A stretch of 64,000 nt of DNA. It comes from Arachis hypogaea (lineage: Eukaryota; Streptophyta; Magnoliopsida; Fabales; Fabaceae). Location of the stretch: positions 210,398 to 274,397 of the forward strand of contig NW_027255468.1 in assembly GCF_003086295.3 (NCBI RefSeq), read 5' to 3'. The translations under genes were made by a program, and so were the position numbers. Below are positions 12,056 through 22,190 of the stretch, in pieces (the stretch's first letter is position 1; each line of letters starts with the position of its first letter). Under the pieces are notes generated by a model. The model was not told the DNA's origin. It made no database searches and worked only from the letters and a program-made list of their open reading frames with translations.

Positions 12056-13585
12056 TTATTTGTCATGCCTTTTCTTTCTCCTTTCATATACTTGGCTGCT
12101 AGTGTTCCCACCATCTTTGTTTGGTGGTTCTTGATCTTGCCAAAAGCCAGCCTTGTTCATAGCCTCCTCCACTCTATCTTCAAGTCTCATAGCCCTGTTC
12201 ACTTCCATCTCACTTCTCATTTTGAAAAATTCATCAAAAGTTGGGAATGCCGGATCCATGTGATGCAAATGTTCTCCAATATAGTTTAGTTTGATTTGGC
12301 TATTGACATTGTAATCGGCTTGCACTTCATACCTTGCTTCTTGGAGTGTTGTGAACTCCTTGAAGGCCTTCAAACTTTCAGCTTGCATTTGTTCCAACTT
12401 CCCAAAAGATTCATGAGATTGAAAGGCATGTTCTTCTTGCATCGCAAGAAATCTTGACTCGAATTCATTTTGTTTGTTGATTATTCTCAGCTCTCTTTCT
12501 TCTTGTGCTTGTTGGTTTTGCATGTACAGAGAATGATATTCCTCTTGCCTTGCTTGGATTCTTGTGTATTGCTGAGATAACCTCCCTATTGCTTCTTGCA
12601 TTTGAGTCATGTCCATATTGCCTTGTGAGAAAAAGTGTGGCTGTTCCTCCTCCTCTTGTGGCTCTTCTTCCATGTGGGGCTCATCTTCTTCCATTTGCTC
12701 TTCTCTTTCCCTTCCTCCATGTGGCCTTCGGCCTTGGTGTGCTTCAAGGGGCATCGTCATTCGTTCAATAGTTATGGGCATGCCTTGGCTTAGCCACATT
12801 GGATTCTCCTCTTCCAATGGAACTTTGGCCTTTGCACACAACTTCCAAATGGTGCTTGGATAGTACAACCAAGATCCGGCCGAATTTTTTTCAGCTATCT
12901 TTAGGATGTCTCTTGCAAGGATCTCATGAACTCTTATCTCTCCACCCACCATGATACAATGCAGCATTAAGGCTCTCTCCCTGTTAACTTCTGAGGTGTT
13001 CACTGTCCCCAGAATTGACCTTTTCATCAACTCATACCATCCTTTTGCCTCCGGAATGAGGTTACATCTCTTCAAGAACTTGTATCTGTTCTTGTCATCT
13101 CCCTCCCATCTTGAGTTCTCAAAACAAATGTCTCTTGCAATCTCTTCATAATTTTGATCCTCAGTCAATCTTTGTTGGTATCCCGGTTCATCAAAGCGCA
13201 CTGACTTTAGTTTCAAAACTTTCTTGATTGCATCTGGGCCAAAGTCTACTTCCACCCCACGCACATAGCTCTTGTACGTTGGGGGTTCACGCATGTCAAT
13301 CCTTGGGGCATTTGCATAAAACTCTCTTATAATATTGGCATTAATTCGAGAGATTGGTGATGTAAGTTCCTCCTATCTCCTCTTCCGGATCTTGTTCTTT
13401 ATTTCTTGACACCCATCATCCGGCAACATGAATGGAATCTCAGGATAAATTTTTTTCTCGTTCATCCATTGAATTTGCATTTGATGAGACCAAGACTTGA
13501 ACTTCCATTGGTCATACTCATGTGTTTCTTCCTCTACTATTGGATCTTTTCCTTTTCGTCGTTTGGTTCTTGAGGAGGATGCCAT
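12056..13585 (-). pseudogene. Athila-type third ORF (putative plant transposon protein) with internal TAG
   Basis: One reading frame of about 509 codons with a single TAG at codon 71 (13373-13375). The 26 codons between that stop and the next ATG (13294) are open and in the same frame, so this is one nonsense change and not two genes. The N-terminal part is basic with a KRRKGKD stretch. The middle, including MREPPTYKSYVRGVEVDF, resembles the plant transposon domain I know from Athila-related ORFs downstream of gag-pol (function unknown). It is followed by an acidic stretch (EEEPQEEEEQ) and a Gln/Glu-rich, probably coiled-coil region. No signal peptide or membrane segment is visible, so it does not look like an envelope protein. 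The start is set at the ATG at 13585. The domain name is from memory and not searched. Confidence 0.72.
13373..13375 (-). other. In-frame TAG inside the third ORF of element A
   Basis: The codon after KIRKRR reads TAG, and the frame stays open on both sides. A G-to-A change of a Trp codon is the simplest cause. Programmed read-through is possible but unsupported from a single copy. Confidence 0.75.
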
Positions 13586-14237
13586 AATCACTTGGTTGGT
13601 TGAGAGGGAATGTGGAGAGTGTTGGAGAGTTTGATGTGTGGTTGGAGGAAAAAGAGGTTCGGACTGAACTTGCTAGGGAATTATGAAGAGAAGATTGAGT
13701 GTTTGGAGTTTAAAGTAAAAGAAAAGGTTGCACAAGACTTGTAATGTTGAGGAGTGATTCGGTCATGTGCATGGCTTGAAGGTGGTATGCTTTTATATGA
13801 GAAATAGAGGGCTAGGATGCAATTAAGCACCATGGGGATCAAGGGTGTGCATGTATGGATGAATGAAGACAAAATTTGCTCCTTCCCTAGCCTTTGCCGT
13901 GATCATTTTCAATGAGGGGCAGATTTCTTCCTTGAAGCATGTGATATGATTTTGTCCTTATGCTAAGCTTTCTTTTGTCTTGTCCTTCTTTTCATTGAAG
14001 ATTCTTTGACCTCCTAGTCATCACAACAAGACACATGCATTAGTCTTATCCCACCGTAGCAATATTATTCTTTTTAGTTAAAAATATGTGAACTATCAAT
14101 TCTTATCTCATGTGAGCCGTGACACTTCCTTTGGGGGACACCAAACTTGATGTTTGGTAATATATAAGGAAAATGAGTTTCTTCCTCCAATTAGTGAAGT
14201 TTAAATGTTCATAAGAATTGTTTTCATCATACTTTTC

Positions 14238-14271
<34 letters not shown>

Positions 14272-14741
14272 CATGAAGGATTAATTGTATCCTTGAATTG
14301 GTGCATCAAGGTTTGATGAACACCAAACTTGCTTCTTGTCAAAGGGTTCATCACAATTAATACCTTCATTAAAAGAAAATTCTATTTATAAGGTTTTGAA
14401 AAAAATGACAAATGTATGATTATTGATGCATGAATTTCAGATTCTCATGAAGCTATGTGGACACCAAACTTAGTGTTCGGCCATATGCTCTATCAAAACA
14501 TTTTAAGCATGTAAAACAAAATTCTTTATGATATTGGTTAAGTGTGCTTAAAGATATATCAACTTAGCATATGTTTCAAAATAGTGCATGCAATAAGTGG
14601 ACATGTTCATGAAAAGAGAAAAGAATTCATGCATCAGGTGACCATAGTTTATTGAATGTAAAATGACAAGAATCTTAAAGCATGGGTTGCCTCCCATGGA
14701 GCGCTCTTTTATTGTCACTAGCTTGACATTGAAGCTTTCTT
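13586..14741 (-). other. Non-coding spacer between gag-protease and third ORF of element A
   Basis: No gene seen. It contains the conserved post-ORF block at 14684-14727, three copies of an ACACCAAACTT word (near 14141, 14320 and 14463; AAGTTTGGTGT on the element strand), and a T-rich run near 14245-14271. The AAGTTTGGTGT words are the ones repeated in the 3' regions of elements B and C. Confidence 0.65.
14684..14727 (-). other. Conserved post-ORF block (element A copy)
   Basis: On the element strand it starts GTCAAGCTAGTGACAATAAA and continues with AGAGCGCT, a short variable part and GGGAGGCAACCC. The same block follows the last enzymatic or gag ORF in element B (24363-24406) and element C (44979-45020). 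Conservation in three structurally different elements suggests a cis-acting role such as packaging or RNA processing; this is inference. Confidence 0.7.
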
Positions 14742-16891
14742 TTATGGTGGTTGATGACTGTAGTGCCTCAACTTGTCCCCTCTGATCGTGAGCTTCTTCT
14801 TTGTTCCTTGGTGCTCTATCTCAGCATGTTCTAGTGATAATATTTTGCTCACAGTGTAGTAATCGTTAGTCTGTTGGTCTGTTCCCAGTTGTTGATAGAC
14901 TAACTGCACTTTGTCACCTTTGAAGAGCCCTTCTGTTGGGATTTTTTTGTTCTTCCACCCCTTTTTGATTCTGTTTTTGTTTTTCTTCCTTCCTTTTGTT
15001 AATTCTTCTTCTTTGAAAATAGGCTCCCTTTTGAAATTCCTTTTCTTAGTTGCCAATACTACAATGTTCCCTTGAGCTTCTTCATTACTTTGCACAGTCT
15101 CTTTCTCTTTTTGGCCTGCTGTATCGTCTATCTCTTGCTTGGGAGGGCAGTTGTTGTTTGTCTTGTTGATTTCCTCCCTCCACTGCAGATTCTCCTTGTC
15201 TGTTTCTGTACCATCCTTCTTTTCATTACTGTTCGGTGTTTCTGGTAGTACACTCAGAGTGATACTTTCATTATGCATCCTGAGGGTTAATTCTCCTTGC
15301 TCTATGTCTATGATGGCCCTAGCAGTGGCTAAAAACGGTCTTCCCAGTATAATGGAATCGCCCTCATCCTGATTCGAATCCAGGATCACAAAATCTGCTG
15401 GGAAGATGAATCTGTCTACTTTGACTAGAAGGTTCTCAATTATACCACTGGGGCATATCACTGATTTGTCCACCAATTCTAGAGACATCTGTACCGGTTT
15501 TACCTCTTTTATGCCTAACTTTTTCACTAGAGAAGCAGGCATCAGATTGATACTAGCTCCCAAGTCACACATCGCCTTCTTGATAGTCATACTGCCAATG
15601 GCGCAGGGTAGAAAGAAACTCCCAGGGTCCTCAAGTTTGGGAGGAAGTCCCTTCTGGATTAGTGCTCTGCATTCCTCAGTGAGCAGTACAGTTTCATTAA
15701 CTTGCCAACTCCTCTTCTTGTTGATAAGTTCCTTCAAGAACTTTGCGTACAGGGGCATTTGCTCAAGTGCTTCAGTTAAGGGAATATTGATTTCTAACTT
15801 CTTGAAGATTTCAAGAAATTTTGGGAAGTGTTGGTCCTTAGTTTCCTTGTTAAACCTTTGAGGATATGGCAAGGGAGGAGTGAAGTTATTTCCCTGCCTT
15901 TGGTCCTCAGTTGGCTCTTCAATTACTTCCTTTCCCTTTCTTGATTTTTGTGGCTGATCTTCTTTTTCTTGAGCTTGATCCTGAGTTGGCTTGCTTGCTG
16001 CCTCCTTCTTGTCATTGACTTTCTCTTCTTCAGCTTGTTTCTTGTCACTTTCCTTTGGCTTCTTGGTTGCTTCTTCATTTTTCACCAAGACTTTTCCACT
16101 CCTCAATTGTATTGCCTTGCATTCTTCCTTAGGATTTGGGATTGTGTCACTTGGCAGTGAGCTTGAAGATTTCTCAACAGAAATCTGTTTGGAGATTTGC
16201 CCAATTTGCCTCTCTAGGCTCTTCATGGAGGCTTCATGGTTCTTGGTTGTCATTTCTTGGTGTTTCCACATTTTGTCTATCAAGGTTTCCAAGTTGGTGA
16301 GTCTTTGAGATTCAGGTGATGCTTGTGGTGGGTTGTGAAATGTGGATGGTGGATGGTAGGCATTTTGGTTGGTGGGTTGGTTATTAGATTGGTAATGGTT
16401 GGGGTTGGAGTAGTTGTTTTGAGGTTTTCTGTAGGGGTTTTGGTTGGTTTGCTGCTGGTTGTGGTTTTGGTTGTTTCTTAAAGTGTTTTGGTTTGAGTTT
16501 CTCTGCCATGGTTGTTGATTTTGGTTGTGATTGTCTCCCCACCTAAGGTTTGGGTGGTTCTTCCAAGAAGGGTTGTAAGTGTCACCATATACTTCATTTG
16601 GCCCAGAATTTTGGTTGTGCATGTACTGGACTTGTTCTTGTTGTTGCTCCTCTTGAGTCTCTTCACTCTGACCCCATGTGGTTGATGGCTGGCTAGTGTT
16701 GACTGCTGCAACTTGGAGACTGTCAATCCTCTTAGCCATTTGCTCAAATTGTTGTTGAAATTGCTGCTGCATCATCTTGTTTTGAGCTAGGATTGAATCC
16801 ACTTCGTCTAGTTCCATTACTCCTCTTCTTTGTGATGGTTGGCGGCTTCTTTGATGAGCAAAGAAATATTGATTGTTGGCCACCATGTCCA
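14742..16891 (-). pseudogene. gag-protease of element A (5' part displaced by element B)
   Basis: Open frame of about 716 codons on the minus strand. It starts within gag at VANNQYFF because element B was inserted there; the preceding codons lie at 27636-27683. It has a Gln/Asn-rich middle without a CCHC zinc knuckle, a Lys/Glu-rich stretch, and then an aspartic protease with CDLGASINLMP at about residue 440 and IILGRPFLATARAIID. After the protease it does not run into reverse transcriptase. Instead it ends in a basic linker and a tail of about 65 residues (FKGDKVQLVYQ ... ILSLEHAEIE ... IRGDKLRHY) that resembles the C-terminal small barrel of an integrase. Gag up to about 15870 is almost identical to element B; the protease is clearly different. 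It is a product of a pol-less element; its activity is unknown. Confidence 0.82.
16887..16891. repeat. Target-site duplication GTCCA, left copy (element B)
   Basis: GTCCA lies directly before the 5' LTR of element B and recurs directly after its 3' LTR at 27636-27640. Removing one copy and element B makes element A's gag continuous. Five bases is the usual length for Ty3/Gypsy integrases. Confidence 0.95.
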
Positions 16892-17230
16892 TGATGACAA
16901 GTCATCCTAGCCCATTTTAGCTAGTCTTTTTCTTTTGTTTTCATTAGAATTATGCACTTTCTTAAGCTACAAGCAAGCTAATTGAGTAGATTTTCATGTT
17001 TCCCTTGATTGAACCAACCATATGTGAATTCATGCCATTTCATGAGGTTTTGAACTATATTTGTTGCATATTGTGGAAGATTGAATACCTCATGATTTTG
17101 AGCAAAACTTTGATTAGTTTGGTTGATCAATGATAGGTGAAGAAGGCTTGGAGAAAGGTTGAAGCAAAGAGGAATGGCTAGGAGTGAAGAGAGGACAATG
17201 GAATAAGTGAAAATTGAACCGGGTTGCATG

Positions 17231-17657
17231 AAGTTAGCCCCAACGTTAGCCCCCTAACTTGGAGGCTAACGTTGGGCATATGAATCACTCTTTGGAAGTA
17301 GCCAACGTTAGCCCCAACGTTAGCCCCTAACTTGGAGGCTAACGTTGGAACTTGAGAGTTTCTCCCTGGGCTACCAACGTTTGCGCCAACGTTAGCCCCC
17401 TAACTTGGAGGCTAACGTTGGCACTTAAATCACAATGGGGGAGTAGGCAACGTTTGCGCCAACGTTAGCCCCCTAACGTGGAGGCTAACGTTGGCACCAA
17501 TCACACCAAGCAAGGCCAACGTTAGGGTCAAAGTTAGACCCCTAACGTTGGCGCCAACGTCTAAACCAGAAGAATGTGGTTTGCTGATATGAAAAGTTAG
17601 GGTCAAAGTTAGACCCCTAACTTTGACCCTAACGTTGAAGACCAACGTTGGCTAACT
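17231..17657 (+). repeat. CAACGTTAG hairpin array in U3 (element B, 5' LTR)
   Basis: Successive blocks of CCAACGTTAGCC and GGCTAACGTTGG arms around CCCTAACTTGG-like centres, then variants with TTAGGGTCAAAGTTAGACCC near the TATA box. It lies about 130 bp upstream of the TATA box, where an enhancer would be expected. The frames open here in both directions are by-products of the repeat. Confidence 0.9.
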
Positions 17658-17788
17658 CCATTTCCGGTTCAATTGGTTCACTTCGGTTCTTCTTCAATCT
17701 TCAAGAGCAATCAACCAAGGCCTCTTTCAACCCAATTCCACCAAGAACAAAGGCCCAACTCAAGGCTTGAAGATCATTTTGGAAAGTG

Positions 17789-17797
17789 TATAAATAG
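17789..17797 (+). promoter_or_regulatory. TATA box, 5' LTR of element B
   Basis: TATAAATAG in the context GAAAGTGTATAAATAGGATAG, about 900 bp into the LTR. Its position and conservation in all LTRs support it as the core promoter of the genomic RNA. Confidence 0.72.
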
Positions 17798-18638
17798 GAT
17801 AGAATTCAATTTGTTTAGAGAGCTTTTCCGGGAGAGTTTTCTTTTAGAGCTTTCCTTTTAGAATTTTCATAAGAGTTTTTGGGAAGCTTTTGTCACTGAG
17901 TGAACTTTAATTTCTTGTTTTCATTTGCTTTCAATTTCATTTTACTTTTGTCTTGGATCTTGGATTGGAGAATTGAAGAAATTCTGTTTCAATCTCAATC
18001 TTGGATCTCTCTGTTTATTTACTGCTTAATTGAAATTCCGTTTCTGTTACTTACTTCATCTATTCTCTTTGCAATTTACAATTTCCTTGCTATTGTTCTT
18101 GTTGGATCTAGGAAGGCATTGAGATCTAGACTTGGTTTTCTAGTCTCTGGGTCCTGAGATCTGAAATTCTCATTTCAATTCCCTGTTTACTGCCTCTTAT
18201 GTTCATTTACTTTACTGCTTTGTTTCCGGTTCAATCCCAATTCCCCTTCCCTCTTCTGTTTGATGCAATTTAGTTTTTCTTTGTTTAAATTCTGCAAATC
18301 CACATCCCAATCCCCTTTACATTTCAAGCAATTTATATTTCTTGCACTTTAAGATTCCGCAATTTACATTTCTTGTTCTTTAAGTTTCAGCAATTTACTT
18401 TCCCGCTCTCTTTAATTTCATGCAATTTACATTCTGCAATTCACAAATCACTCAACCAAAACTTGATTCGCTTGACTAAATCAACCACTAAGCTAAAATT
18501 GCTCAATCCTTCAATCCCTGTGGGATCGACCTCACTCCCGTGAGTTTTTATTACTTGATACGACCCGGTACACTTGCCGGTTAGTTTTGGGTGTTTTGGT
18601 AGAAATTCGTTTCTCACCAAAATATCTCATCAAGTTTT

Positions 18639-18656
18639 TGGCGCCGTTGCCGGGGA
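18639..18656 (+). other. Primer binding site for tRNA-Asp
   Basis: TGGCGCCGTTGCCGGGGA, six bases after the 5' LTR, is the exact complement of the 3' end of plant tRNA-Asp including CCA (TCCCCGGCAACGGCGCCA). tRNA-Asp priming is common in Athila elements. Element C carries the identical site. Confidence 0.93.
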
Positions 18657-18835
18657 TTGATTAGATTGACAATGATTAAGTGAGGTGGTAATCTAGATCA
18701 AGCACTTTTTCTTTATTTTTCTTTAACCTTTGATTAACCCACTAACTGTTTGAATTTTTGCTTAAGCTAACTAAAACTTCATTCTAGCAGTAGATTGAAG
18801 TATCACTGGTTTGTGTGCTCTTATGTTCTGCTTGT
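18657..18835 (+). other. Leader between primer site and gag (element B)
   Basis: About 180 bp without an ORF. It starts with TTGATTAGATTGACAATGATTAAGTGAGG, almost the same as in element C, where the rest diverges. It is expected to hold packaging signals; none is identifiable by eye. Confidence 0.5.
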
Positions 18836-21739
18836 ATGTCAGGTACACAAAGAGCCATACCCAATTTTCATGAACAAGACGAAAGAACTCTCAGGAGGTT
18901 AAGAAGAGCCGAAAGAGGGAAAAGTATTGTTGGAGAAGAAGAATCTGAGGAAGAATACCACGAGATGGAAGGAGATACATCTAATCCAGGAGAAGGAGTT
19001 AATAATCCACCACAACAGAGGAGAGTATTGGCTTCCTATACTTTTGCAAATGCTAGACATTGTGGAAGCAGCATTCTCACCCCTAATGTCAATGCAAATA
19101 ACTTTGAACTGAAGCCACAACTCATCACATTGGTCCAGAATAACTGCTCATTTGGAGGAGGACCATTGGAGGATCCAAATCAACATCTATCTACCTTCTT
19201 GAGGATCTGTGACACTGTCAAATCCAATGGTGTGAATCCTGAGACTTACAAGCTTCTGCTGTTCCCGTTCTCATTAAGGGATAAGGCTGCACAATGGCTT
19301 GAAACTTTTCCCCAAGCAAGTATCACTAGTTGGGATGACTTGGTGGCTAAATTTCTAGCCAAATTCTATCCACCCCAGAGAGTCATCAGGCTGAAAACTG
19401 AGGTGCAGACATTCACACAATTAGATGCTGAATCCTTGTATGAAGCATGGGAGAGGTACAAAGCCTTAATCAGAAAGTGCCCTCTAGAGATGTTCAATGA
19501 ATGGGATGTGCTGCAAAATTTCTATGAAGGCCTGACATTGAAATCTCAGGAGGCATTAGATCATTCTGCTGGAGGTTCACTACAACTAATGAAAACTGCT
19601 GAGGAAGCTCAGAATCTTGTAGACATGGTGGCCAACAATCAATATTTCTTTGCTCATCAAAGAAGCCGCCAACCATCACAAAGAAGAGGAGTAATGGAAC
19701 TAGACGGAGTGGATTCAATCCTAGCTCAAAACAAGATGATGCAGCAGCAATTTCAACAACAATTTGAGCAAATGGCTAAGAGGATTGACAGTCTCCAAGT
19801 TGCAGCAGTCAACACTAGCCAGCCATCAACCACATGGGGTCAGAGTGAAGAGACTCAAGAGGAGCAACAACAAGAACAAGTCCAGTACATGCACAACCAA
19901 AATTCTGGGCCAAATGAAGTATATGGTGACACTTACAACCCTTCTTGGAAGAACCACCCAAACCTTAGGTGGGGAGACAATCACAACCAAAATCAACAAC
20001 CATGGCAGAGAAACTCAAACCAAAACACTTTAAGAAACAACCAAAACCACAACCAGCAGCAAACCAACCAAAACCCCTACAGAAAACCTCAAAACAACTA
20101 CTCCAACCCCAACCATTACCAATCTAATAACCAACCCACCAACCAAAATGTCTACCATCCACCATCCACATTTCACAACCCACCACAAGCATCACCTGAA
20201 TCTCACAGACTCACCAACTTGGAAACCTTGATAGACAAAATGTGGAAACACCAAGAAATGACAACCAAGAACCATGAAGCCTCCATGAAGAGCCTAGAGA
20301 GGCAAATTGGGCAAATCTCCAAACAGATTTCTGTTGAGAAATCTTCAAGCTCACTGCCAAGTGACACAATCCCAAATCCTAAGGAAGAATGCAAGGCAAT
20401 ACAATTGAGGAGTGGAAAAGTCTTGGTGAAAAATGAAGAAGCAACCAAGAAGCCAAAGGAAAGTGACAAGAAACAAGCTGAAGAAGAGAAAGTCAATGAC
20501 AAGAAGGAGGCAGCAAGCAAGCCAACTCAGAATCAAGTTCAAGAAAAAGAAGATCAGCCACAAAAATCAAGAAAGGGAAAGGAAGTAATTGAAGGACCAA
20601 CTAAGGACCAAAGGCAGGGAAATAACTTCACTCCTCCCTTGCCATACCCTCAGAGGTTCAACAAAGAGATTAATGACAAGCATTTTCACAAATTCCTTGA
20701 GATTTTTAAGAAGCTGGAAATCAACATTCCCTTGGCCGAAGCACTTGAGCAAATGCCTCTATATTCCAAGTTTCTGAAGGATCTTATCAACAAGAAAAGA
20801 AGTTGGCTTGAAAGGGAAACCATATTACTCACAGAGGAATGCAGTGCTGTAATCCAACGGGGTATTCCACCAAAACTTAAGGATCCGGGAAGCTTTGTAG
20901 TCTCATGCACTATTGGCAAGATAATTCTCAACAAGGCCCTCTGTGACCTGGGTGCCAGCATCAACTTAATGCCTCTCTCAATGATGAGAAAACTTGCCAT
21001 AGAAGAACTTAAACCCACCAGGATGTCGCTAGTCATGGCTGACAGATCAATCAAGACACCTAATGGAATTGTGGAGAATCTGTTAGTAAAGATTGGGGAG
21101 TTTATCTTCCCAGCAGATTTTGTAATTTTGGATACCGAAGAAGAAGGAAACGACTCAATCATTCTGGGAAGGCCATTTCTACACACAGCAAGGGCCATCA
21201 TTGATGTTGAAAAAGGAGAAATGACCTTCAGGGTCTATAATGAACAAATGATTATAAATGTGTTCAAATCAATGCAAAACGCTCCTGAGCAAGAAGATTA
21301 TGTGAGAGTGGATATGATAGATAGTTTGGTGGAAGAAACTTTGGAAGAAAAGTTTCAAGAGCAAGAAGGAAATCAAGAAACAACAGAGGAACAAGTGGCT
21401 GAGACCTTTACTGAGCAATATGAAAGGCAAGATAAGAAAGAAGATGTACGAAGACAAGAATTGAAACCTTTACCCACCCATCTCAAATATGCATTCCTTG
21501 GCACATCGGAGAGCCTCCCAGTAATCATTAATTCATCCCTGTCAAAGAAGGAAGAAGGAGAACTTCTTGATGTACTCAAAGCTCACAAAGATGCTTTAGG
21601 ATGGACCATTGATGATCTAAAGGGAATCAGCCCTGCAGTATGTATGCATAAGATCCTCTTGGAAGATAATTCCAAACCAGTGGTTCAACCACAAAGAAGG
21701 CTAAATCCTACAATGAAGGAAGTTGTCCAAAGGAAGTAA
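18836..21739 (+). pseudogene. gag-protease of element B, ending in a frameshift at the start of reverse transcriptase
   Basis: About 967 codons from ATG 18836 (MSGTQRAIPNF); the seven codons before it begin with GTG and are not used. The N-terminus is charged and acidic. Residues of about 121-233 form a retrotransposon Gag domain (FLRICDTVKSNG, AAQWLETFP, FLAKFYPP, FYEGL). A long Gln/Asn-rich, low-complexity region without a CCHC knuckle follows, then a Lys/Glu-rich linker. The aspartic protease has CDLGASINLMP at about residue 703 and SIILGRPFLHTARAIID. The last 60 residues (ISPAVCMHKILLEDNSKP) already belong to the linker before reverse transcriptase. The frame ends at TAA 21737-21739, caused by a missing base in the G/A run at about 21731-21735, just where pol should continue. 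In the intact element gag and pol were one frame. Confidence 0.9.
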
Positions 21740-22182
21740 TGAAGTTGTGGAATGCAGGGATAATATTCCCAATATCTGACAGCCCATGGGTAAGCCCAGT
21801 TCAAGTTGTACCAAAGAAGGGAGGAATGACAGTCATCACTAATGAGAAGAATGAGTTGATCCCTACTAGAACAGTGACTGGGTGGAGAATGTGCATAGAC
21901 TATAGAAGATTGAATGATGCCACCAGGAAGGATCATTTCCCTCTCCCATTCATTGATCAGATGCTGGAAAGGTTAGCCGGCCATGCCTATTACTGTTTCT
22001 TGGACGGATATTCTGGGTATAATCAAATCGTGGTAGACCCCAAGGACCAAGAGAAAACTGCCTTCACATGTCCATTTGGAGTTTTTGCGTATAGGCGGAT
22101 GCCTTTTGGGCTCTGCAACGCCCCTGCCACATTTCAAAGGTGTATGCTCTCCATTTTTTCTGATATGGTCGAAAAATTTTAG
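21739..22182 (+). pseudogene. Reverse transcriptase of element B, N-terminal fragment
   Basis: 147 codons with the fingers and palm motifs of a Ty3/Gypsy reverse transcriptase: WVSPVQVVPKKGG, WRMCIDYRRLNDATRKDHFP, CFLDGYSGYNQI (first catalytic Asp) and MPFGLCNAPATFQRCM. The wording ATRKDHFPLPFIDQMLERLAG is typical of the Athila clade. The frame stops at TAG after MVEKF because one T is missing from the T run at about 22177-22180, only a few codons before the catalytic FMDD motif. It belongs to the same original pol as the frames on both sides. Confidence 0.92.
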
Positions 22183-22190
22183 AAGTCTTC

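Larger units (their letters stand above)
16892..18632 (+). repeat. 5' LTR of element B
   Basis: 1741 bp, from TGATGACAAGTCATCC to AATATCTCATCA. The first bases form a small palindrome (GATGAC-AA-GTCATC). U3 holds the hairpin array, the TATA box is at 17789, and U5 has several GCAATTTACATTTCTTG-type repeats (about 18318-18440). Compared with the 3' LTR it lacks one C near 17327. Confidence 0.96.

Noticed and set aside
12020..12863. Plus-strand frames opposite the third ORF of element A
   Set aside because: Shadows of the minus-strand ORF, with no recognisable domain.
12056..13585. Envelope protein for the third ORF of element A
   Set aside because: The position fits the envelope-like ORF of Athila, but I see no signal peptide, membrane segment or cleavage site; it is charged and coiled-coil-like.
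14245..14271. Poly(T) run in element A as a piece of satellite
   Set aside because: No satellite words next to it; it is a simple homopolymer in a T-rich non-coding region.
15139..16308. Plus-strand frames opposite gag-protease of element A, and mirror frames in B (19494-21201)
   Set aside because: Antisense shadows that appear in both elements because gag is shared.
16978..17229. 83-codon frame present in four LTR copies (also 10709, 25982, 45107)
   Set aside because: Lies in U3 upstream of the promoter, antisense to the element; repeated because LTRs are repeated. No domain or start context.
17231..17657. MicroRNA precursor in the LTR hairpin blocks
   Set aside because: Stems are only 12 bp with small loops, too short for a plant miRNA precursor.
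17673..18157. Short frames in R-U5 of each LTR
   Set aside because: Within the untranslated start of the transcript and altered between LTR copies; no sign of selection on protein.
18836..19700. Zinc knuckle (CCHC) in Gag
   Set aside because: No C-x2-C-x4-H-x4-C pattern in any of the three gag frames.
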